The notes under the pieces were generated by a model. The model was not told where the DNA came from and made no database searches. It was given only the letters and a program-made list of their open reading frames with translations. From Himantopus leucocephalus (lineage: Eukaryota > Chordata > Aves > Charadriiformes > Recurvirostridae): a stretch of 64,000 bases of DNA. Below are positions 25,101 through 36,168 of this stretch, one piece after another. The DNA lies in NCBI GenBank assembly GCA_003993805.1, contig RSEF01000005.1:21356740-21420739 (forward strand), written 5' to 3'. The first letter of the stretch is position 1. Every line of letters begins with the position of its first letter. The translations under genes were made by a program, and so were the position numbers.

Positions 25101-28100
25101 GTAAAATGAATTTCATTAAGCGTTATTTTGATCAGCCTTGGATCAGAAATAACAGTTTATTTGCACATTTTCGCGTTGGTCACATGGCACTACTCTCGGG
25201 GTATAAGTAATAGCCCTCTACTTTTGATGGACTTCAGGGATAATAAAGCATTCCAGATTCTCTAGCTTGGCCAATGGCGAGTCTCAGATTGTTTATTTTG
25301 TTAAAAGGACCCTTTGTTTGCTGTGCTGCTTTAGTAGTGACTAATAGAAACAATACCAGCTCCATAAAGGACCTTTATCTCAAACAAATGTTGGCCTAAC
25401 ACATGAAACATAGATCTATATTGAATATGGATAACTGCAAATAAATATGAATGTGAAAGTGTAATAATGAAACTCAAGGACATTCCAGCTATATGCCCGT
25501 AACCTCTTGTTTATGTATTATTCATCCCAGCTCAATTTCCAGGCCAACAATTTGCATGCCTTTTGACTATCAGTTGACACTGACTAGAAGTCCATTTTGA
25601 GCTCCCTATGTGCATTGGTCCAAATTCTGAGTGCTTACTGTAAGTTTAGAAACTAACAGTATATATGAACAGTGCAATTGCATTTCTTTTAGTCCACCTT
25701 TTACATTTATTGGTACCTATATGTAAGTATGTACTATACATCCATTATTTTCATTAAATCTGTTTGAGGATTTTCAATATTGTCTCTAGCAGATCAAATT
25801 AATAGCTTCTTGTGTGCCTATTTGGTGGTTGTCTTCCTAAGATCATCATTTACTGTTTTTAATTATACCACTCCAGACCTATCATAGGTTCTTGGGCAAA
25901 TTGGTGAAATTCAACCATAAGATTATATTTATATTTTTTTACTTCCTGTCCTAGCCAATCTTGAAATTTCAGGGTAGGAATTTGCTTTTACTATTCATGA
26001 ATAATTCAGAGCATAATTCATCTATTGAATATTTGGAGACTTAAAAATGTGTTGTCCAAAAATAAGCTAACTATACTTCTTCCATGGTCAGTGAAGAGAT
26101 ATCTAAAGATCTTAATATAGTTGGCATGAGTTATTCTCTGGAACTACCTATTTCACATCATTAATCATAAAGGAAGCCAAAGCAAACATCTAGCACTTAT
26201 ACATCTAACTTTCAGATATCTATCATCCTTTTACACTGTGAAAGGTTTGGGGCTTTTTTTTCTTCTGAAAATCTAAATATATTATGACTTTCATCAACTA
26301 TTTTGGAGATACATTTCATAACTCAGAGGACTGTAATGACATTTTTCACTGTTAGAGATGCTAATTTTCCTATTAAGTTTATAAGTGATTGTAATGTCTT
26401 TAATTATTGTTCTACTACTATTTTTTTTTTTTTCCTGAAGAAAAACAGTGTTTCAAAAATCCCCAAATCATTCCAGTAGCTCTCTAGAAGAAACCTTACT
26501 GTCCTCTGGTACGGTTGGTGATTTAAGTGTGTCTGTCCGCCATAGTCATAGCGTATTCATTACCTCTCATTAGCAGTGCAGAATTCACAAAGGAACAATG
26601 TGCAGGAATAAATTGTGGGTGACTCCCTCTTTAACTGTTCAGGTAGAATGAGATAATGAAGAATTGACTGAGCCAAACATTTGGGGTCATGCACAAAAAT
26701 GAACTACTTTATGATGACTAGTCCCACTGTGTTTTCAGAGGAATGATTAAAATCAAAATACTTTGAAAGCTGTTAAAGCCTGAACCTTAGTTTTATTTCA
26801 GTATTCACTAATTTTTCCCCAAATACATTAAGACAAAAACTTGTTACATTCCAGTTGCTGATAAAACCAGGATGTGGTTTCATGTCGGATGTTGTTTAGT
26901 ATTTAATTTCAAGATCTTTACTGAAGCTCTGCTTGATGTACGATTATGTGAGATGAGAAATCCAATTTTTTAAAAGGAAAAGTTTCATTGGAAATTGAAT
27001 GTGGTGGGGTTGGCAGCTCCTCAAATGATGCAGGAAAATATGACAAATAAGCTCTTTTGAAGATATTTGAAATGTAGCCAAGACTTTGTTTCCTAAGGCC
27101 TACTGAATGCAAAGGATGTACTTAGTGTGGGAACTACTTAAAGAAGTAGCTGAAAACAAATGAAAGTATGAAACTGTTCTGCTGTTTTAAAACCAGTTTG
27201 TTTATGTTTCTTATACAGTATTGGAAAAAAGTTTGAAGTGCAACACCTTGTTCTAGTTATTAACATCATTATTTCTGCCTGTGATCTTTTCTATCTTACT
27301 GGAAGAGAAAGTTTTCAGTAGCTACCATAAAACAGCAAGTTTTCTTGCAAGAGAATCTAAACATACTTCCAGAACAAGCAGCCCTATCAGTTATTCCTGT
27401 TGGTAGCAAAGTGAACTTTTAGATAAATTATCTTTAGACAGAGGGCTTGAAGTCTAGAGGAAAATGTTGCAATTTTCTCACTTCTTGTATTCTAAAAGTA
27501 GACTCTTATGTTCTACTTCTAAAATATTGTCTATAGACTACTAGTTTTGTGGTATGGACAAAAGTCCAGCAGCTGTAGAAAGCATTAAAGCATCCAGCTG
27601 CTTTTCTTCATAAACTGGATGGAAAAAACGATTGTAACGGAGAAAACAGAAAAAGAAGCATGTAAGTACTCCAAACAAAACACTATAGCACAAAGTCATC
27701 TGGGTCAGTCAAAATGTTCTTTCTTGTCTCACTTACAGAAATAACTGGCATAAATGGGTGAGGAGTCTTCACACATTCTCTTTTCTTGAATTCCCTCTGT
27801 GTGAACTAACAGTAATAAAACTTTTCTGCACCAAAGGAATAAGATAAATCCATTTGTCTTTATCATGGTTTCAGAAAATATTGTCACAGGGACCATAGAA
27901 AAACTTGTAAGTGAAGAAAACTAATGACCTTATTTCTCAAAAGCCACCGAACACACATCGGATAGTAAAAACATGTCAGTTCTGAATTAAGTGACATCTA
28001 AACCACTAAAATTCTCTGAAGAACCTCCCAGAACAAACAACATTCATCAAATTGTACTTTTTTTGAGTATGAAATATATTGCCTTAGAACGGTCATCTGT

Positions 28101-28814
28101 TTCTGGATGTTTTGACCTTCTACTTCTTGGTGGAGGAGTTCCCTTTAAGTACAAATGACTGAAGGTACAAGCTAGCTATGTCTTATGTTTGTATTTCTGC
28201 AGTTCACACTTTCCCTACCAAGAGCTTATATATAAAACTATCACTGCATACAGCTTCTCTCCTGAAGATGATTTGCAACCTTAGGAAAAGAAGAAATATA
28301 TTTATATATATTATTATTATGGTTTTGTTCATGTTTGTTGGGGGAAATCTTGTTTTTCCTTTCAGATATCTGTCTTTGATCTTCAAATTTATAATACTAA
28401 GTTTTGGGAGGAGAGTAAAAAAACTGATTTCCTCTTTAAAATGTTTTCAGCATGTTTCTTATTACCATTTTACTATTTTCCTTGGTGCTAAAGACAGTCT
28501 TTTTAAAGTGCAAAACCCAATAAAACCAATGATTATACATGTACAGCATCAGTTGTTAATTGATGTCCACATTTGTTTAACAGTCTTTTGCATGTGAGGT
28601 GTTTACATTGAATGCAATAAATAAGCAGCTTCTAAATTCAGATTCATTCTGTTCACCTTTTTGAGAATTGCAACCTAATCTGATTCACTAGATTCAAGGT
28701 TATTTTTTTTTCTTTAATATCCTCTTCTGCTAGAAATGTTATCAGAACATAGCCTTTGAGATGTCTTAACCCTTCAATCCAGATCATTTGGGACTATACA
28801 CTCAGTTTACCTGC
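22114..28814. other. Long unique AT-rich stretch
   Basis: About 6.7 kb with no supported gene and no recognisable transposon. A T run lies at about 26421-26433. A possible conserved element at 25130-25600 is listed separately. The 139-codon open frame at 28178-28597 (plus) is rich in Ile, Leu and Phe from AT-rich codons, overlaps a minus-strand frame and resembles no protein I know. Confidence 0.5.
25130..25600. promoter_or_regulatory. Candidate conserved non-coding element (SOX/FOX/CCAAT-like motifs)
   Basis: Compared with its surroundings this stretch is balanced and non-repetitive. It contains isolated CpGs (TTTTCGCGTTGG near 25169, CTCGGGG near 25196, ATGGCGAG near 25274). It also has SOX-like cores (CCCTTTGTTTG near 25310 and AAACAATACC near 25349), a FOX-like TTGTTTATTTTGTT near 25291, a GGCCAATGGC near 25269 and an octamer-like ATTTGCATGCC near 25550. 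Enhancer function is inference from these motifs; alignment to other birds would test it. Confidence 0.25.
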
Positions 28815-28849
28815 TGTTTTGATAATAAATGTTGTTTTGATAATAAATG
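28815..28849 (+). repeat. 18-bp tandem duplication
   Basis: TGTTTTGATAATAAATG occurs at 28815-28831 and again at 28833-28849, an exact local duplication with an 18-base period. Confidence 0.85.
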
Positions 28850-28861
28850 AAAATTCACCCT

Positions 28862-29060
28862 CCTAAGAATTTTGACCTGGTTAATTAACCCAAGCGCTGA
28901 ATAACAAGGGCACTGTTTATGGACTTGCTATGGACTATGTTACTTGCTAATGGACTTAGGCGTCCATTAGCATTGCTTGGTAGAGGTGCATAATAGTGTA
29001 TTAATGGATTATAAAATAGGTGAGCTGATGGACATTTAGAACTGCTCGACAGCAGCATTT
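28862..29060. promoter_or_regulatory. Candidate homeodomain-rich regulatory element
   Basis: The block has GGTTAATTAACC (28879-28890, a 12-bp perfect palindrome) and an inverted repeat GCTAATGGAC (28946-28955) and GTCCATTAGC (28962-28971) around a 6-base spacer. It also has TTAATGGATTATA near 29000. TAATGG/CCATTA and TAATTA cores are homeodomain binding motifs and paired arrangements are typical of cooperative sites. The surrounding sequence is not a simple repeat. Function is inferred. Confidence 0.3.
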
Positions 29061-32000
29061 AAATGATTTTGAAAGTTTGGTCTTCACACCAGTTGAATAT
29101 ACATTGATTTTTCTAAAAATATTAAAAAATGTATAGCTAAGTACCTCAAACATTTGTTCAACAAAAGTTATCAATTAACCAAATCTTAAAACTGCCTAAA
29201 ATTGTAGATAAAATTATTTTAACTTTTTAATAAATTGGCAAATTTTAGGTACTGTGAATGTCAATGAAATAGGCTTTTTGTAAAACTCTAAATTTCAGGC
29301 ACTACTGATAAGAAGTCAAGAGAGTTTTTCCCTAATTATGAAATCATTAGAACTTATATAAATAATCCTGTAATAAATCATGTAAATAATCATGCTGCTG
29401 AACATGATCTTCCAAATATTTCAATTTTTTTTCAGAAGTGAATGGCTTTGTTTCAGAAAAAAAAAAAATAATAAAAAAATCTTTCCATTCAACAGGCTAT
29501 AAGAAACAAGAAACAGCTGTGATTAATATATCTTCTTTAGCTCCCTGCAGCTTCATATAGCATTCCAGGAAAAAAGAAAAAAAATCTTAATGCCTGAGGT
29601 GATGTAGAGAACAAGGTCCTTCGACGGGAGCAAATGAGTTTGGTATTAATTGAGGAAAAATGTGTCTGACTGGAGTGGAACAAGCAACAATGGAGAACGT
29701 AACAATGGGAGAATGAATATTAAAGATTTTAATATTGTTTTTATTCCCTTTCTGTCTGAGTTCCATTCCTGAGTTTGCACCTCTTTCTCTCTCATATATA
29801 CGTGTGTGTGACAGGGGCTATGTGTGAGGGTTTTTTTTCCTCTTTTAAGATTAGTACATTTTTATTTTGTTGTAATTTATTTTTGGCCAGCTATCAGCTT
29901 GATGCACCAACTGGTAAAGGCCAAGTGTGAACTTGCTTGCCAACATAGCTCATGTATTTCTGTCAATTTTTGCCTGCTGAAAACATTCCTTTCTGCAGCA
30001 GCCAGTGACAGAGAGAACAGAAGCCAAGAAACAGTGATCAGATCTTTCTTTCCAAATTGTATTCATGTTGCACATTTAGAACCTAGAGATGAAGCAGTTT
30101 ATGTATCTCCATTTATAAAAGACAATGAGATTTAATTGAATTATTTTACTTTCATTTCTGATTATTTAAAGGTTTGTAGACAGAAGACAAATTTCATTGT
30201 TATGAGCATGATAGCAAATAAATCACAATATGAACATACTGTAGTAATTCTTTTTATTTGGCTCACAGCAAACCATAGAGATTAGACTAAAAGTTTTGAA
30301 ATGTCAGCTTTTCAAAGATGGTAAATATTCTCATCTAATTAGCATGGAGTAGTCTGAGATATGTGCTACCTAAATGTAAGATGAAGTTCTGAATTTGAAT
30401 GAAGCATTGTTTGAAAATATACAACCCTGCAAAAAGTAATATTACTAAATCCACATAAGAATTTGCATAGATTTATGTTTATCATGAGTTCTGTATTTGG
30501 TGTCCTCAAGAGTCCATTTTGTGTCATAATACAACACCCGTTACAGATATGTTTCTTCTTAGGAAAACTGTCTTCTAAGTGTGAGATGAAGGGTAAATAT
30601 ATGCTATTTAATACTCCTGACAAGAAAGCTGATAAATTATCTTTCTAGTCTGGAAAGTGTTTTTTTTAAACTGTGTTGTTTGTTTTCTGGCTACAGCACC
30701 TGTGTGACCTGCAATCAGATTTTCTCAGTTAACAGGAAAACCATTGTTTTGGTTTTTATTTGATATGACATTGAAATTCAGATCCAAAAAAGACAAGCTA
30801 GATTTGTTCAGCCTTACACACCTTGTTAATAAAAATTCTAGAGACTGTTTTTTTCCATTTGTATACTTATAGCTGTTCAATGTCATTAATTTCAAATTCT
30901 GTCCTCTTCTGTCTCACAGAACCTACACACCTCAATGGCAATTCAAGAAATCAGCATTATCTTTAGAAATGAAATCTTCACTAATAATGACATAACTGCA
31001 CAAATGATAACTTAGTGTACTTTCCTATGGTTTATCTGCTCAAAAGTGGCTTACTTTTTTAAAGAAATCAAAAATTAAAATGAAATTGTACATTACTCTT
31101 TTGACCTAAACAGGTTAGAATCACAGAAAAAATAAACCCTCCATGTTCCAGATCCACTCAATACAATAATGACTATATAATTGTTCAAAGTTCATCTCTC
31201 ACTTTTCCGTGTTGTGTAATTTTCCTAAAATAATCGTGCATTTAGATCATCATGTATTTTTAGCTGTGTTGTGCTTTATGTCAGGTTTCACTGGTTGTGA
31301 TGCAAGTGAACTTACATTCTGTGTTGGCAGTAAGACAAGTATCTCTGGAATATACTTAGTGACAGCACAGCTTTCCATTTTTTTTCTTCCTCAATATGTA
31401 AATCAATTTTTTAAATTGTGAGACATATGCATATTGATGCATATGACTTTATAATGAAATAATTGATAAAACATCATGTGTGACCCACTCTTTGTACAAT
31501 GAGAAAAGAAAGTCTTTGTAATGAAAACACATACATTATTACTTATACATAATCAGGGAGGGAGAAAATGAAAAGAAAAAGCAAGTGCCAATACAATAAT
31601 ATTACAATATTTAAGATTTTCTGGAAATTTGCTAACTATGGACTATGAGTGGTTTCAAAGACACTGCAGGGTAATAACTCAATTATTGAATTTTTGAGAG
31701 ATTAACTTCCATAATTGCATGGTACAATGGGATCTCTGAAAAGCTAGAAATTGGGTTTTCTGTTTTAATGTCATTAAACATCATGCAAGTAAAAAATTTG
31801 AGTTTTAATGGGATATCAGACATTCCTAATTTTGAAGACTGATGTTCTCAACTGTATTGATTTTTTTTTTTAATGATTTGATGTACCTAAAAATTCTGAC
31901 ACAACTTAGATAGGTTTCTTAGGCAATTTGTCAGAAGAAAATACACATTATGGGTTTTCATTTTCTATTATGTAATCCTATTTCTGATTGAATATTATTT

Positions 32001-32581
32001 TATTTAAGCATTAAATAAATGGTCTAAATGTCTTCATGCCATGTATCATTTGAAGGCTACCTTTGGTACCAGGACTGAGTGATTGAGAAAATGTAGGTGA
32101 ACAATGAAAAAAAGCTTGATTAAGCTTGAAGGAGAACAAAGAGTGTCAGCTGAGGAAGCAAGGGATCTTAGAGCGGGGCATACTCTTACTAGAATTTAGT
32201 AAAGGTGTTGAAAGAAATAAAAGACAAATAGAGAAGAATTTTTGGGGACTAGTAAAATAGAAGACATAGATTGACTGAGGATAGGGATGTGTTTAAAAAG
32301 TAGATGCATAATGTATTTTCTAACTTTTAAAGCTCTCACTTTAAAGACTTCATCTTTCTTTTCTAGTTCAATTAATTGGATATAATATACATATATATAC
32401 TACTGAAATCATTGTATGATCATTTGCAAAACCATACCTGGTTCAGTGATGATAATTAAGAATTTACATGCCTGTTGTATTTAATTATTTTGGTAGGATT
32501 TACTTCTAAAATTCTCATCTACTTATTTGCAAAACTGCTTAATATGAGATAATTTTGAGCAAAATTTAAGATTGGTTCTCT
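29061..32581. other. Unique AT-rich non-coding DNA
   Basis: No gene is supported. It holds a paired SOX-like motif at 29686-29713 and a 9-bp inverted repeat at 31424-31445 (both described in the findings), plus A-rich and T-rich runs near 29456-29480 and 31861-31873. Confidence 0.5.
29686..29713 (+). promoter_or_regulatory. Two direct SOX-like sites
   Basis: AACAATGGAGAA (29686-29697) is followed by AACAATGGGAGAA (29701-29713). Both contain the SOX consensus ACAATGG in the same orientation with a 15-base period. Occupancy by a SOX factor is inference. Confidence 0.3.
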
Positions 32582-32594
32582 CCCCCCCCCCCCC
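32582..32594 (+). repeat. Poly-C run at the gap edge
   Basis: Thirteen C residues directly abut the assembly gap. Such runs commonly stop sequencing or assembly, so the true length is unknown. Confidence 0.95.
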
Positions 32595-32871
32595 NNNNNN
32601 NNNNNNNNNNNNNNNNNNNNNNNNNNNNNNNNNNNNNNNNNNNNNNNNNNNNNNNNNNNNNNNNNNNNNNNNNNNNNNNNNNNNNNNNNNNNNNNNNNNN
32701 NNNNNNNNNNNNNNNNNNNNNNNNNNNNNNNNNNNNNNNNNNNNNNNNNNNNNNNNNNNNNNNNNNNNNNNNNNNNNNNNNNNNNNNNNNNNNNNNNNNN
32801 NNNNNNNNNNNNNNNNNNNNNNNNNNNNNNNNNNNNNNNNNNNNNNNNNNNNNNNNNNNNNNNNNNNNNNN
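32595..32871. other. Assembly gap, 277 N
   Basis: Continuous N. The open frames that cross it (32523-32876, 32566-33039, 32572-32895) exist only because N is translated as X. Confidence 0.99.
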
Positions 32872-33290
32872 TACATCTACTCTGGCAAGTGCTGAGGACA
32901 TAGCTTTCTGGCAGCTTGAGACCATGGCTGAGCTCCTCTCACCAGGTGAACATGCCTCTTGAACTGGCAGCACCTTCAGCACCCTTACTGCGTGCCTTTC
33001 CATGCAAACTGCTGCTCCACACCCTGGCTGACACACCACGCTCTGTTTGCCCGCTCAGGTCGCTGCACTCCCTTGGGCTGCTGGTCCTGCCCCTTTACTT
33101 CAGCCACCCTCGCTCGAGCTGTGGGCTTCCTGTGGGTCCCTGTGCCTCCCTGATGGTTCCCTGTGTCAAAAAAGCTCAGAAAAAGCGCCTTTTCGCTGAG
33201 ATCAGCTGGGTCTGCTTCGGACGTGCCTGCACCGGAGCTGTTTGTCTCGGCAAGTGACGAACAGCTTTTTCCTTTGTCTTGGAAGAAGTT
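32872..33290. other. CpG-rich, GC-rich block flanking the gap
   Basis: Immediately after the gap the sequence turns GC-rich for about 400 bases, then returns abruptly to AT-rich DNA. I count 13 CpG dinucleotides between about 32990 and 33260, whereas comparable lengths elsewhere in the window have only a few. An open frame of 113 codons runs 32916-33257 (plus), without recognisable domains and rich in Leu, Pro, Ser and Cys. It may be part of a CpG island (promoter or first exon), or a GC-rich transposon or LTR whose other half lies in the gap. I cannot tell which. Confidence 0.45.
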
Positions 33291-35078
33291 GGAAGTAGAG
33301 TACTTGCACCTTTAAGAGCTAATGTTCCCCATCCTGGAATGTTTTTGGTACAGAGAGAAAAATTTCTCTGTTAAAATGTACTTCCTCTAGCATTTGTTCA
33401 CCTATTGTTTTACTGTTTCAGAGTCCTTACAGCTCTAACTCAAATTTTCCATTGATAAACACCAAATAACACGTTGGATTTAATCACGTAAGCTTTTTCT
33501 CACCCCAAGATTCTTCTTCTGAAGTGCAAATATTCAGATATCCTCTCAGGGCAGCTTTTGGCTGTTTTATGCCTGATAGTGCTAAGTGGCTGGAACATGG
33601 ACCAAAGACTATGTAGAAGCATGTTTCTCATTGCATTGTCTAAAGACTGTATAAACCCTAAATATTAACATACCATGGAAATAAATGTGTGCAATTTTGA
33701 TGTTCTCACTCATGTATATTGTGTAAAGGTTTTCTCCAGATACATCGCAACATGAAGTTTCAAGGCCCATATACAAGCTGTTGGTGTTGTAGAATTTTAA
33801 AGATCATATTGACTTCCCCTGGAAAGCTACGCAAAATCATTTATTCAGGTAGCAACATTTCTGCTACTATTTTATAGACTGGAAGTATTTCTGTATTTCT
33901 TTCAAATGGTTCTATCAATACAAATTTAGATTATCTTGCAAGAAATCATAAATTTAAACTAAATAAAATTTTTCTGGAATATCCTTTTAACACTTCAAAT
34001 GTCAACAAAGAAAATAAATTGGTATGGCCATACTTTCAGTGAGGCTAAACAAAATCAATAGTACATCATCAAAGATTTGCCAAATTATATATCACGATTT
34101 AAATATACAGATGGTGAGTCTAGTTCTATTTTCCTTTTTATAAACAAAAAACAAAAGCCAATGTCCTGCACAGAAACTTTATATAGCACAGTAACCTTTA
34201 TTAATTTTAGCAAGTTGTTTGTAGAAATTGTTGTACAATTAAAAATTTCAACAGCTTACTGACCTAATAATTGGGAACTTTCTTCTAATTCCACCCTAAA
34301 ACTGTCCACATACTTTTGTGCTTGTGCCAGTGATGTCTTTCAGTATTTTCTATCCAATACTCCTTTTAAAGAGATTGATAGTATTCATTTAATCATGAAA
34401 AATGCCTAAAATATCTTTTTTCATTCTGCTCTCTCACTTTCGAGGAGAAAAAAAAAAATTCCCTTCCTTCACCTCCCTATACATCTTTATCATCCTGGCT
34501 TTGAAAAAAGCTTTATCAATGTCCAGTTAGTCCTCTTTTTCCTTGACGATAAGCTGTAAAACTGATGCTGCAAGGATTTTCTAGATTCTTTCCTCCTTCC
34601 CCAAAATCTAGCTCCTTTAGATCAAGTAGAACAAAGTAGGCCATAAGCAGCCAAAGGGATTTTCTCTTAGTATAAGCATTGTGAAGGAAAGACACAAAAC
34701 TGCCCTCCTACCTGTTCCTTACTGGACAGATGTTGAAGATTGATCTGAAAACAGACAAATGATTTTACAAGTTCTAATACAAACCATCCTTAAATTTATA
34801 TGGGTAGGTTCCTGAACTTTCCTTTTTTTGTTTTTCTGTTTCATTACTGTAGATATTTCTGAGTCAGCACAAAACGCAAGATATTTAGGGGGGTTCACAG
34901 TGTATTGTGCAGAAAATAACAGAGTAGAATTCACTACTCAAAACCAGCATAAGAACATAAATTGTTCATACAGAGTTTTTAAATGATTCAAGTTGCTAAG
35001 GACTTTGAGGACATATGTGCAAATTTGCTATTTTCCATTTTAATTTGGATTTTGTTCTACTTTCTCCTTACATGAAAA

Positions 35079-35117
35079 GAATAAAAATCAACCGAATAAA
35101 AATCAACCAAATAAAAA
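35079..35117 (+). repeat. 15-bp tandem repeat, about 2.6 copies
   Basis: GAATAAAAATCAACC at 35079-35093 and 35094-35108, followed by a partial third copy starting with A instead of G. Confidence 0.9.
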
Positions 35118-36144
35118 CTATATCTATCACTTCTCAGAAACAGAGATTGCAAAGTCACTAATGAGAGTTATAGGCTGATAGCAGAACAGTAAATTTTAAC
35201 ATCAAAGTGGATTTCCTCTCCTGCGTTCTTTCTCTAGATACATGATATACCTGAAAAAAAAGGTTGGGAAAGAAACCACAGTTGTGTCTTTTTATTAGGG
35301 ACAATCCATTTTTATTAAATTTGTATGAAAAGAGAAGTAAAAGCTTCATGTCACTCGAATAATTTCACCAGCCAGACTACAAGCTCATAAAAGTGAATCC
35401 TCCTGACAAAGTTTTTAAAGAACTTTTTCATTTTCTTTAATAAAATTTGATTTTTATAAAGCCTTCCACCTATATAAAGTACAGGCAGTTTTTATTACTG
35501 AATCATAGTGATTTAAGTTAATGAATTCTTACAAGACTAATGTCTTCCCAAGACTTAATTTATTCCTTTATGTCAGTATGTGTTTCTTTTCTGTTTATTT
35601 ATACAGTGAATTATCAACAAATAATGTTCAAGGAGCTTTTCCTGATAATTAAAACAAATTCAGACATGGCCATTAATTTATTTGAATAAGATTATGACTG
35701 TAAATTTTTTCTTGTGATAACATTTTGAGAAGTGCAAACCTTCTAAATTATTTTCTTAATTAATAACTGAGAGAGAGGAAATGATGTGTCTGTTAGATTT
35801 GATATTATCAACTTGCTGACTGATCTGGAGTGACATTTAGAATGTGTTCCTGGAAACCTTCCACTACATGACTATTTTTTACTCAAAACAGAAAACTTGC
35901 TGAATTAGAAGTGCACCTTTTGCAAACTGGATTGTAACTGCACAAGTGCAGCTGGGAAACAAAGAGGATCCTTAATGTGAGCTGAACTATTTGGATCTTT
36001 GTGACCCTGAAAAGATTGTGTGGCTTCTGCATCTGATTTGCCCCTCGGGGCTTAAATATGTAAGAAGGAAGAGAGAGATGAATGTATTACTTTTAACAGC
36101 CAAACCACTGGAATAAGTTGTGTTTTGAAAATTGTTACTTGTTT

Positions 36145-36168
36145 TGTGTGTGTGTGTGTGTGTGTGTG
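36145..36168 (+). repeat. (TG)n microsatellite
   Basis: Twelve uninterrupted TG units, followed shortly by a G run. Confidence 0.95.

Noticed and set aside
28178..28597. 139-codon open frame, longest in the window
   Set aside because: Composition is Ile/Leu/Phe/Lys-rich as expected from AT-rich DNA, it contains a run of Ile from a TAT/ATT repeat, it shows no recognisable domain, and one or so frames of this length are expected by chance in 64 kb on six frames.
32523..33039. Open frames of 107 to 157 codons crossing 32595-32871
   Set aside because: Most of their length is N translated as X.
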